From Jaltomata sinuosa (taxonomy: Eukaryota; Streptophyta; Magnoliopsida; Solanales; Solanaceae), in contig QJPP01001560.1 of assembly GCA_003996215.1 (NCBI GenBank), positions 372,001 to 436,000 of the forward strand: a stretch of 64,000 nucleotides of DNA. The letters are read 5' to 3'. A program made the position numbers and the translations under genes. The notes under the pieces are model-generated. The model was not told the DNA's origin, searched no databases, and was given only the letters and a program-made list of their open reading frames with translations. Shown here piece by piece: positions 33,481 through 45,969 of the stretch (the first letter of the stretch is position 1; each line of letters starts with the position of its first letter).

Positions 33481-36067
33481 TTCGATCTATTGTTAGTCTC
33501 TCAACTCTAGCCGAGGTCGCATCTCAACCTCTGAAACACGACATGCACTAAACAAAAGAAGAGCATAGGGTAGTATCAGTACAATACACTATGTATTAGT
33601 AGGCATCATAGGCAAATCAAATAATATAGCATGAAAGTAGTAAAACACATATCAAGTGATAGGAATCCAACACTTAGAATTTAAGCAACCAACAGATAAT
33701 ATTTCAAGTCATTTCAATAAAAACCAATTCAAGTTCACCATTCATAGAATATGACCACAAGAGATAAAAGGAGTAATCACACTCAACAACTATTTCACTT
33801 ATCACTATATCAATCAAACTCTACTCATATAGCCTGTATTTCTAGTCTCACCTTAGTTCATAGCCAACTCATCATAGTAAGCAATGCAATAATAAAAACA
33901 AGGTAAAAGAGTGTACACATATGCTATGGGTCTTATTTGTACCAACTAGCCATGACCTGCAGGGAACCCTAGGTGTCTATGTACCAGATCGGTGTGGTAT
34001 CTTCTCCATAACAAATGTATCAACACAAACATCTATATAACTAGGTTCTAACACCCATATTCTCTTGAAGATAATCAGTGCCTAAGACACTACTCATACT
34101 TAGTCATTTAAGCTTACTCATCAGTTCCTCTTCATTTAGCATATTCATACAAGCACAACATGGAACATATGTATAATACAAAAACATTCGAAGACTAATC
34201 ACAGGTTATACAATTTCACTACAAACTAGCAATAGGGTGACTCTTAACTCCAATTCAAACCATAACCTACCTTAAGTGAAGATACAACACCCCCAAGCTA
34301 GTTCACCACTGCCTTGTCATTTCTTAACTCTACGAAATGCACAAGGTCTAGAAATAGCAATAATATAAGAGTAATTAGCTAGTTACCCTTCATTTCAGAC
34401 TTTGGGAATCAAACCTAATCATTCTACCCATTAAACAAGGATTCTAGTATCTCCCAAGGGTTAATTAACTACTAATTAGACCCATTACATAAATAGGATC
34501 AAGAACTCAAGCTTTCTAATCAAGTTCATATCCTTTTCACTATTTTAAGACTAATGGTTTCACCTATATGGAACCCAAGGTTCCCCACTAGCCTTAAACA
34601 TGTTAAGAACTAATAATTTCATGCTAGAATTCATAAAAACAGAATTTAAGATAAATTGTACGTGCTTTTACACCTACCCATAGGATTCTTCCACAAGTTC
34701 ATGCTTCTAGGTCTTAATTATAAGAAATCCACCTTTAATCCTTCGCCACAAGGTCTGAAGAAGATATATCAACAACTTAAGAGTTCTACGGATTACTTAC
34801 CACAAATAATTAAGTTTGCCCTAGTTTTCTTGGAAAACCCACTTCTTGGAGCTCTAAGATTAAATAGAATACTGAGAAGAATGACTCAAAAAACTAAAGG
34901 TCACACGGGTATACTGTCACATAGCCTAATCTCGATGGACAACTCACCATCATGACTAATCATCGCGATTAGGACCACTCATCGAGACAGATCATCGCAA
35001 CAAGGCATCCTTCAATCACAACAAAGGAAAATTCCATAACATCACCATATCCCTCCCAGACACTTATTTCATAACACATTTTATTTCATAGATAGCATGA
35101 ATTATTCTCAACATGGCAACTATCATATCTGAAGTTCTATGACTTGGATTCTAATTCTGAAACTTCCTATGGGATCCTAAAACTATTGGATATCCATAAA
35201 TAGATACCACACTACCATATTAAATCACACAAAACATGAATTAATCCTATGGCACAGAACACTATATTTTAGTCTGAGCTCATCCTAGCCCAATATTTTC
35301 AATTATCACCTAGGGACTTTTCTAGCCAGGTACTCATACCTTAATTAAGCATAACAATGGAACATGTCATTACAATAGCGCTCATTGGCTCCATCATAGC
35401 CTTCATAGGATTCACCATCATATTCGCAGCCTCCCTCTCTATAATCATAGTTTTCCATATTATCATCACAAGTAACCGAATCTATGGATGAAATATTACC
35501 TTATATCTCCTTAGTACCTACCTGTAAAACATAACAAATAATGTTGGTGGGAAAAATTCCTTATGTCTCTCGTATTTAGAATCACAACTCACCTTCCTAG
35601 AGTGTCATTCTAGAAGTTGATAGAGAACTACCTTAGCCCAATAAAGTCACAAGGTCACTTATTCTTTGTGGAAGAATATATTCTTCTTACTTGAAAAATG
35701 GATGAATCAAAATCAAATGGAAGGATCCAAGAAATGATCAATGAGTTTGTAAAATGGTAAAAGCTATAAGGAATTAGAATGAAATGAAATTCAGACTCAA
35801 TAACTAATCAATAACTAAGTAGATCAATTACTAGTTTTTAAATAGCTTTAGGAATCAAGAGAGGTGAATTAGAATCAAAGATATGGAACTAGGATGTTAG
35901 AAGGTGAGATTCGTTGGAGAGAATTGAATTCCAAAAATTAGCACATGCCCTCAACATGTTGTAGAATCTTCCAATCTGTGGCAAGCAGGTGAAACGCAAG
36001 TTCCTAGAAGAAATTATTGCTCGTCACTTGTGTTTCTATTGCTAGAGCAAGTGCCAACCTGCTGCAC
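33481..36067 (-). mobile_element. J: orphan LTR-like sequence, probably antisense
   Basis: No RT, integrase or gag is recognisable. A possible LTR terminus, TGTTAGTCTC, is at 33491. The composition and a cluster of CGCGATTAG, CATCGAGA and CATCGCAA words at 34925-35010 resemble the U3 regions of E and T1. If so, this is a minus-strand LTR of a separate chromovirus family with its end near 33491. The part from about 35500 to 36067 is unassigned. ORFs up to 99 codons are unsupported. Confidence 0.4.
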
Positions 36068-37421
36068 TGATAAGTACTATTGTCATGTTTTTATGAGAAT
36101 TAGAGGTACTTATTGCCTTTATTGATGAAATTTTAGGTACTTTTGGTCTGGGGAAGAAAGCAAAGGAATTGAACCCAAAGAGCTCAAAAAGAAGTTGAAA
36201 TGTGAAGGTGATCGAAAAAAAGGAAGAAACTACCAAGAGGTGTGAGTCTCATGCTAGCCGCACAATGCAGCATACGAACTGCACCTCCCATCACACCTTG
36301 TCACACAAGAAACTGACCTCACCGGTTATGAAGAAGGTCTCATGTGAAGTACAAAATGAGGGGTGCGATTGCACATGCCATCACACATCATATTGCACCA
36401 ATCTCGAGGGGTATTTTTGTCCAAATCTATGTGATGTATTGGGAAGCTTCTAAACCCCATTTTGGGGTGTGTACCTGTTATAGAATTTTAGTTTTACTTT
36501 CCCCAAGGAAGATATTAAGAGTACACTCTTCTCTCTTCATCTTCTCCAATTGAAATCACTATTTGTGCGGATTTAAGCTTGGATTTGGAGATTAGCTTTG
36601 ATTATAAATGGAATTATGGGTAACCCATTTTGTATGTCCTCTTATTTTTTTTAATATGAGCTAGCTAAATTCCTTGTCTAAGCGTATGTGCATGATGGGT
36701 ATTTGAATTTATGTATGGGTATTAATTAATTGTACTTATAATTGATAAATTTGTATGGGTCTATTGAATTCTTCATAATTGAATCATAAAATTGATAGTT
36801 GCAAATATTGATTGAGTTTACTTCACTGTTTCTTGCTTGAAAGAGGCGTTCATAATTTGGATAGAAATTCAACTGTGGGAATTTGTGATTTCAACCTTAG
36901 ATTATGGCTAGAAATAGCTTAACCGAAGGAAATGCCCATCTAAGAATCTAAGATTGAAATAGTGTGATTTCTCCAAGCATTGAATTGGTTGGTTTAAGGT
37001 AAAGCTATGGTGCTTGAGAAAAGATAATAGTACATATATTTGGAGGTCGAAAGACTACCAAATATATCTCAAGCGAATGCTACCCGTAACTTTAATCAAG
37101 AATTTTCATTATTAATCAAGTCCGTAACCCATTGTAGAATCCCATCGGAAGAATACCCCTAGTCTTCCATCTCATTGATAAACAAGTCATGTTTACATTA
37201 ATCTTGTGTTGAAATTGATACGTTAATTCTTATTTCTTTTTCCCCCAACTTTTACTTTTGGTTGTTTGAACATTGACTTACCTTAGTGATTAATTTGATG
37301 ATTTCTTAGTAAATCATCACTCTATTCTCCACGGACATGACCTCGACATCTATTGGGTATATTTATTATTTTTTACAACGATCGGTACCACCTCCTATAA
37401 GAGTGTTTTTAAATGTCATCA
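36068..37421 (+). repeat. A4 5' LTR (about 1.35 kb)
   Basis: It runs TGATAAGTAC to GTCATCA. Compared with the A3 LTR, about 50 bases are missing just inside the left end. GTGCGA/TCGCAC-type words lie at 36238-36400. Confidence 0.88.
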
Positions 37422-37425
37422 AAAA

Positions 37426-37443
37426 TAGCGTTGTTGCCTAGGA
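37426..37443 (+). other. A4 primer binding site, tRNA-Asp type
   Basis: TAGCGTTGTTGCCTAGGA, a decayed TGGCGCCGTTGCCGGGGA, four bases inside the LTR. Confidence 0.75.
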
Positions 37444-37543
37444 ATGGTTCTTGATTTTCCATTTGATTGTCATTTAGTTCACTTTTGTTCAGTGTTTGTT
37501 CCTTTTAGTTTATTGTTGTTTGTGTTGTTGTTAACAGGGTTCC

Positions 37544-39012
37544 CATGAGTAAAGTGGGCGACCAAGAGAGTGTCGATGGATATATGGATGCGTACAATGA
37601 ACTCGTTGTCCATGGTGCTGTAGGTGCAATCCGCCTACCCCCAACCATGGGAAATGTCGTGTTCCATATGACGAGCACTATGCTCTATTAATAAAAGGAG
37701 TTTTTGGAGGGCTGGCTCATGAAGACACCAACCGACATATCAAGAACTTTGTTGAAATATGCCAGCTTTTCCACATCAACAATATATCTCAAAAGTCGAT
37801 CCGACTCCGATTATTCCCTTTCTTCTTTAGAGGGGAACCAAAAACATCGCTTGAGGAGCTCCAAGAGGTCTCTAATAAAACATGGAACGAACTTGTGGAA
37901 TCTTTCTTCGTGAGATTCTTCCTTCCTTCTCGGATGATGCAACTAAGGGATGATATCACCAACTTCCACCAGCTATCGGATGATCTATCGCATGAAGCAT
38001 GGCTAAGGTTCAACAAAAATCTCTTATTGTGTCCAAACAATGGGTTGCCAGACAAAGTTCTCCCTCAAAGCTTCTATAGATCTCTTGAATCTATGAATAA
38101 ATCCGTGGGGAATAACATCGTAGGTGGGAAACTAATGGAACAAACCTATGGTCTTGTTGTAACCCTCTTAGATCAGATGACAAAAAAAATAGGGCGTGGC
38201 ATACTAGAGAAGCCGATGTCTCACTAGGTGTTACTTCATCTATTATGCCAAGTGAGATGAGAAGAAATGAAGAGGAAAGGGATGAGACCATGGAACAAAA
38301 TTTGACGCAAATCGATCTATTGTCCAAACATATGATAGGAGTCAGCACCAAAAGTGTCAACGCCGTGGGTGCTTATGGGTTGAATAATCATGATAAAGTT
38401 GGTACTCATGGATCAGGAGATGAGGAGCTGTGTTTTCTAGCGGTGAGTTCTCGACCCAAATACCAAGGTATCAACAAAGGTCCTTGGCATCCATAAGACG
38501 AGAACCAAGGTTGGAACCGACAAAAGGGAAATCAATAGAGAAATAGGGAGTAGGGTAGAGACCATGATCTTTCATGACAAGAATGTGAGAGAGACGGTGA
38601 TTGTTACAATCACCATAGTGTTAACCCTTATGTGCCTCAATAAAAGGCTGATGTGTCACCGTACCAACCAAAGGTGAGTAACCCTATACATTCCAATATT
38701 GAGGACATGTTATCTTAAATATTGGAAATAGTTGATTCAATGAATAGCAGGGTGAAATATTTGAAAAGTGAGGTATCCACTTTCCATCAAGTGGGGATCT
38801 CCCATTTAGTGTCTATCAAGCACTTAGAGGCCCAAATGAACCACCTCTCCTCTCAAATGAATGCTCTTTTGAAAGGCATCCTTTAGAGTGACACACTTGC
38901 AAACCCGAAGAATGATGGTCATGTGATGGCAATTGTCACTCGGAGTGGAAGGATGCTTAGCAGGGTAAGGAAGCCAAACATTGAGGTTTTTGTAGAGCAT
39001 TTGGACAAGAGA
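37544..39012 (+). pseudogene. A4 gag (frameshifted)
   Basis: An ATG at 37544 (MSKVGDQ) opens gag after a leader shared with A3. The landmarks match A1 gag: AIRLPPTMGN, FFLPSRMMQLRDDITNFHQLSDD, EAWLRFNKN, LLCPNNGLPD, QSFYRSLES. The reading path switches frame several times (frames 2, 3, 2, 1). Stops near 37690 break the N-terminal part. The C-terminal linker (AIVTRSGR near 38934) stops at the E boundary. Confidence 0.86.
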
Positions 39013-42000
39013 TTCTATGACCCGATTTCTCATGTCATGATGGCACCTACAACTCCCAAGTAGGCAAATCAATCCCCGTAGCCTGGAATGGTTAGTAATG
39101 GGCTACTACCTAAACCAGCACGCACAATAAGAAGAAATATGCGGAAGCAAAGATAAAATAGAATAACGCAGAAGAAAACAACATGAATATATATACATAA
39201 AGAAACTAACCCAACCCCAAAACCGAATATCGATAGTACAAGAGCCTCTAATAGGATACAAGTTCTAGAGATAAAAAATGGAATGTACAATTGTCTCCAA
39301 ATAAACAAAGAGTAACAGTGCCAAAAGATTAGATGTGGTCAAGCCTCGGTCATTAGGAGATCACCTTAGTCTCGAATATCCAAAAGATACACGAGAATCC
39401 ATGCGATCAATAGCAAATCTCACACAAGGATCTGCACCAGAAAGATGCAGAAGTGTAATAGGAGCACCAATTTCAAAGCAACGAGTACCCAGTAGGCATC
39501 AGTGGCCGACTGAGCGCATATAAGATATAAAAGCAGTAAATAGCAGATAATCAAGAAAGTAGTCTTAGAAGCAGCAGATAAAGCACACAGAACTAGCACA
39601 GATAGAAGACAAAGAGAATACAAGCATACTATGCTAGCCACACAAGATATGTATATATATCACAGAAACAGGTGAGAGAAACGAGAATCCACTTGGATCC
39701 TTGCAACAATAATATGTATAAAGAGATGGTTTAAGAAGAAAGGTTGTATACCGATAACCTCAAGTAAAAAGGGAGGGGGAAAATCAAGTAAAAATACTCA
39801 TGCTAGAAGTAATATAACTAATGAAATCATGCTAAAACACGACTATCAGGGTAGGAATAGTCAGAAAACAACCTCCCAAATACAACCCTAGGATATAAAA
39901 AGCTATACCACAAATAAACGGAAGGCCGCTAACCAGTGCCAAAATTAGATATATTACACTAAGCAACAAATGCTCAGGAGACCACATAACGAGTGCCTTA
40001 ACATGATAAACACTACTAACCTACCGATAATCACAAGCCTCTAAAAAGTACTACACTAAGATAACATAAGATAATCTACCTACAATCCCAATGGGTGCCC
40101 ATACCCCCGAGGAACACATACAAGTGAAAACATTCCATCTGGCATCTCATACTACCAGCGCGTACACTGAGTAATTAGAAAACAAGGGTGGATTCAAATA
40201 CAATATGCATGATGACGTGATATACCCTGTATGTACCTACCCTCGGCGCCTAAAGGCACAGTAGGTAGAAACCATGGAGGGACGCACCCGCTATACCTCA
40301 AATCCACCGTATACCCCTCTTCCGACACACTAAGCACGTATCCCCTGGTCAAGATTGGCAGTTTCCATAGAGGTCCTCGACCACATTCAGTAAAGAATGC
40401 GAAATCTCAAAGTATAACCGCCTGGAGTGTATCCGTGTCTAAATCAGCGATCGAAATCTCATAGTATGTGCCCGGAGTCTATCTGGGTCTACATTATTAG
40501 TAGTAATCTCAAAACCTCAATAAAGTGTGCCCGAAGTACACTCGAGTCTAAATCAATAGTTCAAACATGTCTAGTGCTACAGCACTATCATGTCTAGTAT
40601 CAGTATAAAAACTAGTGATAAAATCAACATAATATCCCATTTATTCCAAGAAGATCCATCAAGTCAGTTTCAATTCCTTTTATATTCATTTCTACTAAAA
40701 AGGGGTCCTCGGGCCATGAAAAGTTTAGAAAACCATTTATAGTAGGACCGCATCCAAAGAAATAGTAAAATATACAGAAAATCATTTGCATTAATGATAT
40801 GATCATAAACAAACAATAATCCAATTGCTCACAATCAACCTATCAGCCCTGCACATGCATAATAAGCTCTACAACATAGATATCCATCCTAACCTAACAT
40901 CTCGATGTCTGAGACCCGCAAACATTTCATAATATCCCATCGTCTATGGTCCAAAGGCTTATACAAAGTCCACACGGGGAGACAAGGGTAATATTACAAT
41001 ACTACATCAAATACTACAAACAACATATGAAATAATACGGACATAAGATATGGACAAGGTCTGGGGTGCCAACCTAGAATAACCAACCCAAGGATACTAA
41101 TTAATGCAATTATAAGCTATATATTCATTGTCTAAGGTAAGGGCGACCATAACCTACCTTTTGTCCGATGACTAGCTCGAACTTCTCTGAGAAGCCCTGA
41201 ATCACAAACACACTATCAACACCATATACTATGAATCAAAACAAAGCCAACGGTACCCATATCTCTAAAAGAATATTTGGGTAAATGTTTTTACCCAAAG
41301 CTGAAAATGAAAAAGCGCACAGTGATCACCACAATCCCATGAGTGCATGCTCAGAATTTAAAGGGAAAATTGTAAGAGAAAGGGCTCAAAAATAGCCCTT
41401 AAACTACAAGAATCAACAAGATCAATCAAAGGAGAATTAAAGGAAACAACCAGGGAACTTATCGAATTAGGGACAAGAAAATGATCACGGATCCGAGAAT
41501 TATCACCCTAACGCTAAGAATTGAAGCTATATGATGTTTTGGTGGGTTTGGAGCTGATAACCATGGAGAAAGTAAGTTTTGGTTGAAGAAAATGAAGTGG
41601 GAAGGTTTATATACTACCAGGGGTCCTTTTTCGCGATCGCAAGGGACCCTATGCAGGATCTCGAGGACTAGCCACGTGGTCGTGAAGAACATGAGGGGAG
41701 GTACTACATCGTGGTCATGTGAAGGAACATGGAGATTGTATTGCACAAAGGGAGTTGGGTCCACAACCCCTTCATCATGATCGCATGAAGGAACCCTTGC
41801 GGTCGCGATGACCAATGAGGCAGACCATCGTGATTGCGATGGCTTCTCTCACAATCACGATTAGGGACTGAGGCCTACACCTGCAACAACAACCAACAGA
41901 TAACTTAAAGGGAAAAAGTCTCTAAATGGGCCCACAAGGTGCATCAGAGACCTTGCACGTGCAAATGAACTATGCTACTCAACTAAAAATGACATTTTAG

Positions 42001-42352
42001 ACTAAACAAAATTGATGAAATTCTTAATGCAAGTCGATTTAATAAAAAGTGGGCCCCACATCCAAAATCAACCTTTAGGCGAACTAAAATAAAGATGGAA
42101 CCAAGGGCCAAAAAAAAGTTCGGAAGGCTCAAAACCTGAACCAATGGTCTTCCTAGACCAAAATCGACACTCTAGAACTAACAACGCTGATGGAAATTCC
42201 ATTTGGGGCCATCTTCTCTGAATGTTGACCAAAGTCAACCTTACCAGCCCAACTGGCCTGAAAACACAGAATGAGAGACAATTTCAAACCGTAAGTTATA
42301 ACAGTACAAATAAGGCAAAAATGCGTGAATGACCGAAAAGGTCATTATATCA
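39013..42352 (-). repeat. E 3' LTR (about 3.3 kb)
   Basis: It is collinear with 55021-58722 over nearly its full length. Shared landmarks include the region near 39335-39660 versus 55345-55680, GGAGACCACATAAC near 39975 and 55995, and the U3 palindrome cluster. The left end is decayed (TTCTATGACCC in place of TGTCACGACCC). The right end reads TGATATAATGACC in element sense, right after GTAGTGGA. Confidence 0.92.
41606..41880 (-). promoter_or_regulatory. E 3' LTR: palindrome cluster upstream of TATA
   Basis: In element sense the words TCGCAATCACGATGG, GGTCATCGCGACCGC, CATGCGATCATGATG and GCGATCGCG occur between 41880 and 41631. They are followed at 41614-41606 by GTATATAAA. The other LTR shows the same order with decayed words. 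The arrangement resembles an upstream element followed by a core promoter. Function is inferred. Confidence 0.5.
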
Positions 42353-42705
42353 TCCACTACTAAAAAGGACTTTCAGTTGCGAAAGTCATAAAAATGAAAC
42401 ACTAGAGACTCAACAACTATGGATACTAAGCCCACAACACTCTCTTAGTCTCCTAGGTAGCCTCTCCAACCAGACGGCACCCAAAAGACTTAAACCAATT
42501 AAAAGCTACCAAACCTTAAATCCTTACTAGCCAAGCTAGACTCTAACCATTAACTCCAAAAACTCCAAAAGTCTAACAACCAAACCGAGCCTTAAGAACT
42601 CAACTGGAAAGCACAGACATAACACCAAAACTAAGATAACCAAGGTAATTAACACATCAAACTCGAAACCTCGATACCACAACCAAGTCCACAAAGAAAA
42701 CTAAT
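42353..42705 (-). other. E internal 3' remnant with polypurine-like site
   Basis: Next to the LTR, the element-sense sequence CTTTTTAGTAGTGGATG fits the place of the polypurine tract, preceded by GACTTTCGCAACTGAAAG. The rest is non-coding. The left boundary of A5 lies at about 42706. Confidence 0.65.
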
Positions 42706-43532
42706 GACTTGGCCGATCTGCAGTTTTTATGCAAACTGGGGTGCGGTTCACACCAGGCCCATGTCATATTAGAGATTATAAACACAAATAAGCAAGACCA
42801 TACCCTTTTATCAAGTACCCATCATTAACACATCCCTAGACAAGGAGACTTAGCCACTCATGCTAAAGGAAGAATAAAGTATACCCATAGGGAAATTTAA
42901 ATTTCTTTTCGTTCATATCTAAGCTCAAATTTACAAGTCCAAGGTTAAAGATTGAGAGAATTGAGTGAAATCCCCTATCTTGCCTTAGGTGAGAAACTTG
43001 CTCCAAAACTGAAAACTATTCAAAAACTATGAAAAACTATGCCCAAATTGGGTTTTAGAATGTTCTCAATTTGTCATACAAAAAGGGTCAAAATTACCCC
43101 TCGAGAGTTGTGCGCTGTAATATATGCATTTTACACGTCACATTGTGCACATCACACAGCTCTGCAAAAGCAACCCAGTGACTTGGTAATCTTTAGTTGC
43201 CATGCAAAGTGGGGTGCAGTTTGCACCAGGCCACCCCTTAACAAATGTTTCTCTTTTCTTTCAAGCTTCATATAGAGGGTGGTGTGGACCGCACCAAGTG
43301 TTGTGCGAGTTGCACGGTGGCCGCACCTCTCACTAGTATTTTAATCTCACTTGATCAATTCACACTTTAACTCCTTTTGAGCTCTTTTGTGTCAAATTCC
43401 TTGTTTTATATCTTTGACCAAGAGTACCTGCATGCACATAAATAAAGGCCATAAAAACCTCTAACTCTCATCAAAACATAACAATAATGCATTATTAAAG
43501 GATCAATAAGTTGGTAGATTACCGACTTATCA
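42706..43532 (-). repeat. A5 3' LTR, truncated and rearranged
   Basis: The part at 42768-43532 is collinear with 51163-51949. The part at 42706-42767 matches about 51569-51628, that is, an LTR segment out of order. About 660 bases of the inner LTR end are absent. The element-sense start TGATAAGTCGG is intact at 43532. Confidence 0.85.
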
Positions 43533-45250
43533 AACCCCCAAACTTGAACTATTTCTTGTCCTCAAGCACGATACTTATAAGATAAGGAATGAATTATGCT
43601 ATAAAACTCAATCAAGGCACAAAAAATTAATCTATTCTAAAAACTAAGAAAAGTAATAAACAAAAAGACTCAAACAAAAGACTCAACTACAAGGCTCATC
43701 TTAATTTGAACCACCACATTCTTTAGGCAATTGATCATTTCAAAATCTTTTCAAAAGGACTTCATTTCTCATTCATAATCTAGGGAATTTGTCATTAAAA
43801 AAAAGATATTAAGCTTCTCAAGTCATTGTCATGGACCATCAAGGTTTTCCTCGTGATTTTCCACACAACTTGTCTCATTTATTCCTCTCAATTGAAATAG
43901 AGACTTCATATTTCAATTCGAGTGCATGATGCCACTGACCACAAGAGAGAATCCCACTCACCATCATACAAATTCACAATACAAGGGATTATAAGAGAAC
44001 CAAAAAGACTCTCACTGTCTCAAGGATGTTCAAGTGTATACATGTCGAACCATAGGCTTGCCCTTCATGTAGATCGCCACTAATGCAGAGTGGCCAAGAT
44101 CAAAATCAGTAAGGACTTGCGAGTTACAATATTCGATAGGGCTAAGGTGAGGATTGCATTGGGATCAAGTGACTAAACCTCCCTAACGTTCTTTCTTATC
44201 ATTTTGAACACCACTCACATTTTTGAATTTTGACTTCACTTTATTTCTCCCTCACTCAACCCAATATTTTTCTTTCAATCTTGATCATTCAACCGCCTTG
44301 TAACACCTTCACCTGGTAGCACCAATTCATTTCTTTTCATTTTGATCATTGGATTGAACTTTTGTAGAAATTTCAATTCAACCTATGGTGCTACCTTGCA
44401 CTTAAAGTGCAATCCTTTTCTTTTCCATATTAAGCACATACATCCCCAAACATAGGTTTTTGCCTATGTTGTCATTTCATTTCCCCCCTAAACTTAGGCT
44501 TTTAGCCTACATTTAACTTTCAAGCCATTAGGGAGGACGGGTGCTAAGATAGAGGTTCTAAATATGTTAAGGTGTTAAGCAAGGTGCCAAAGATGGTCAC
44601 AAAATCAAAAGGGTTCACTAGGATTAATGTTAAGGGAAGTCATTTGGGTAAAGTGTCTATTCAAAAAGGGCCTAAGATCATCTTCCAAGCTTGGTCACAT
44701 CTAGAATTTTGCCTTGATTCACATTCAAGGCAAGTTTTAGATGACACACATGCACAAGAATCTAAGTATATCCTCACCACACATGCATCACCTCACAAGA
44801 ATTATCAACATTAGTCTCAAAATCAATTGAGACAAATGACTTTTGACAAGCTATTCTGAGTTTATTACAGAATCGTTTATGAATCAATCAAGACAAACTG
44901 AGAGTGTGCAAGTCATGACAAGAGAATGCTTTCCTCAAAAATTCATTTTCCCTCTTTCCTTTCCTTTTAAAAATATCTTGCCAAGAAATTTTTTTGGTGG
45001 GTCCATTTCATGGCAAGCAAAGCACAGACTCAAATTAAAACTAAAAGTTGGCATTTTCCCTTAAGAAAGTCACCTCTTACTCAATTATAAGGAAACATCA
45101 ACCTGGTTCGACACAAAAACAAAAGAAAAAGAAAATAAAGAAAATAAAGAAAATATTTGCTCCATGGAAAAGAATCGCGGTATTAAGAAAACCCTCGGAG
45201 TTTATTGCTAAACTACTATTAAAAAGGCGACTACCCAATTAAAGAACCCC
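43533..45250 (-). other. A5 3' untranslated region and polypurine tract
   Basis: The tract GTTCAAGTTTGGGGGTT (43549-43533, element sense) adjoins the LTR. The rest is non-coding and matches A4 62700-64000 and A3 32580-33480. Small ORFs on either strand are not conserved. Confidence 0.78.
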
Positions 45251-45969
45251 CAAACACAAATGGAGCATTGTCCTCAATGAATTTAGAGTTTAGGAAAAAA
45301 AGAGTACTCCCTAGGTTCACTGTGCGTATTGTACAAGGACTGGGGAGAAACACACTGTCTATCATATATGCAGATAGAATATTGGTGCTAGAGGTCTGCC
45401 CGATGTTGTGAAAAAAGACATGCGAGGGACACTTTGAGGTGTGAAAATTACCCCAATGATCGCATGGTTGCTGAATTTTTTCAGTACATTTGCCCGCGTT
45501 CTGGTTGGTGATGTGAAATCAGTGTGCAATGCGTACAGTCGATGATGTACTCCGCATGCCAATCATATGCCAAGGTTTTAGACTTATCAATTTTCACCAG
45601 TGTATTGTCTCCACCATGTGAAGCATCGTGCGATGTGCACAGTGCATCATGCGATTGCATAGTGCATCGCACCTCCTGATAATTTTCTCCAACACCCTTA
45701 GCTTTGTTCCTAACTACAAATCCAACAAAAAGAACACACAAAATAACACCAAAAAGAAAAAAAATGAAAAGTAAAGGTTACCACTTGGGTTTCCTCCCAA
45801 GAAGCGCTTGGTTTAACGTCACGGCTTGATAAGGGTACCTCCCATTCAAGGCTCATCAAGGTAAGTGGCGTCTAAGAGGGTGACTTCCACCGGTATGCCC
45901 AAATACTTCTTTACTCGCTGCCCATTGAATTTGAACGTTGAGACATATTCATTCTCCAACTATATTTCT
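45251..45969 (-). other. A5 post-pol segment, env-like ORF missing
   Basis: It contains the CTTGGGAGGAAACC-like post-pol motif near 45800-45780 and GTGCGA/TGCGAT words at 45620-45680. The 3' untranslated region follows almost at once, so the env-like ORF present in A1, A3 and A4 is deleted. Confidence 0.7.

Larger units (their letters stand above)
36068..39012 (+). mobile_element. A4, left part: Athila-like LTR, primer site and gag
   Basis: It starts with a clean TGATAAGTAC terminus. The LTR is followed by primer site, leader and a gag pseudogene that is interrupted in its C-terminal linker by E. The matching right part resumes at 58723 with gag linker, protease, spacer, env-like ORF and 3' untranslated region. 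Assignment of both parts to one element is inference from order, orientation and the gag-linker break point. Confidence 0.8.

Noticed and set aside
34656..34955. Open frame of 99 codons in J
   Set aside because: No recognisable domain, biased low-complexity context, lies in LTR-like non-coding DNA; length is compatible with chance.
40231..40464. 77-codon plus-strand frame in the E 3' LTR
   Set aside because: The equivalent stretch of the other E LTR (near 56280) does not keep the frame.
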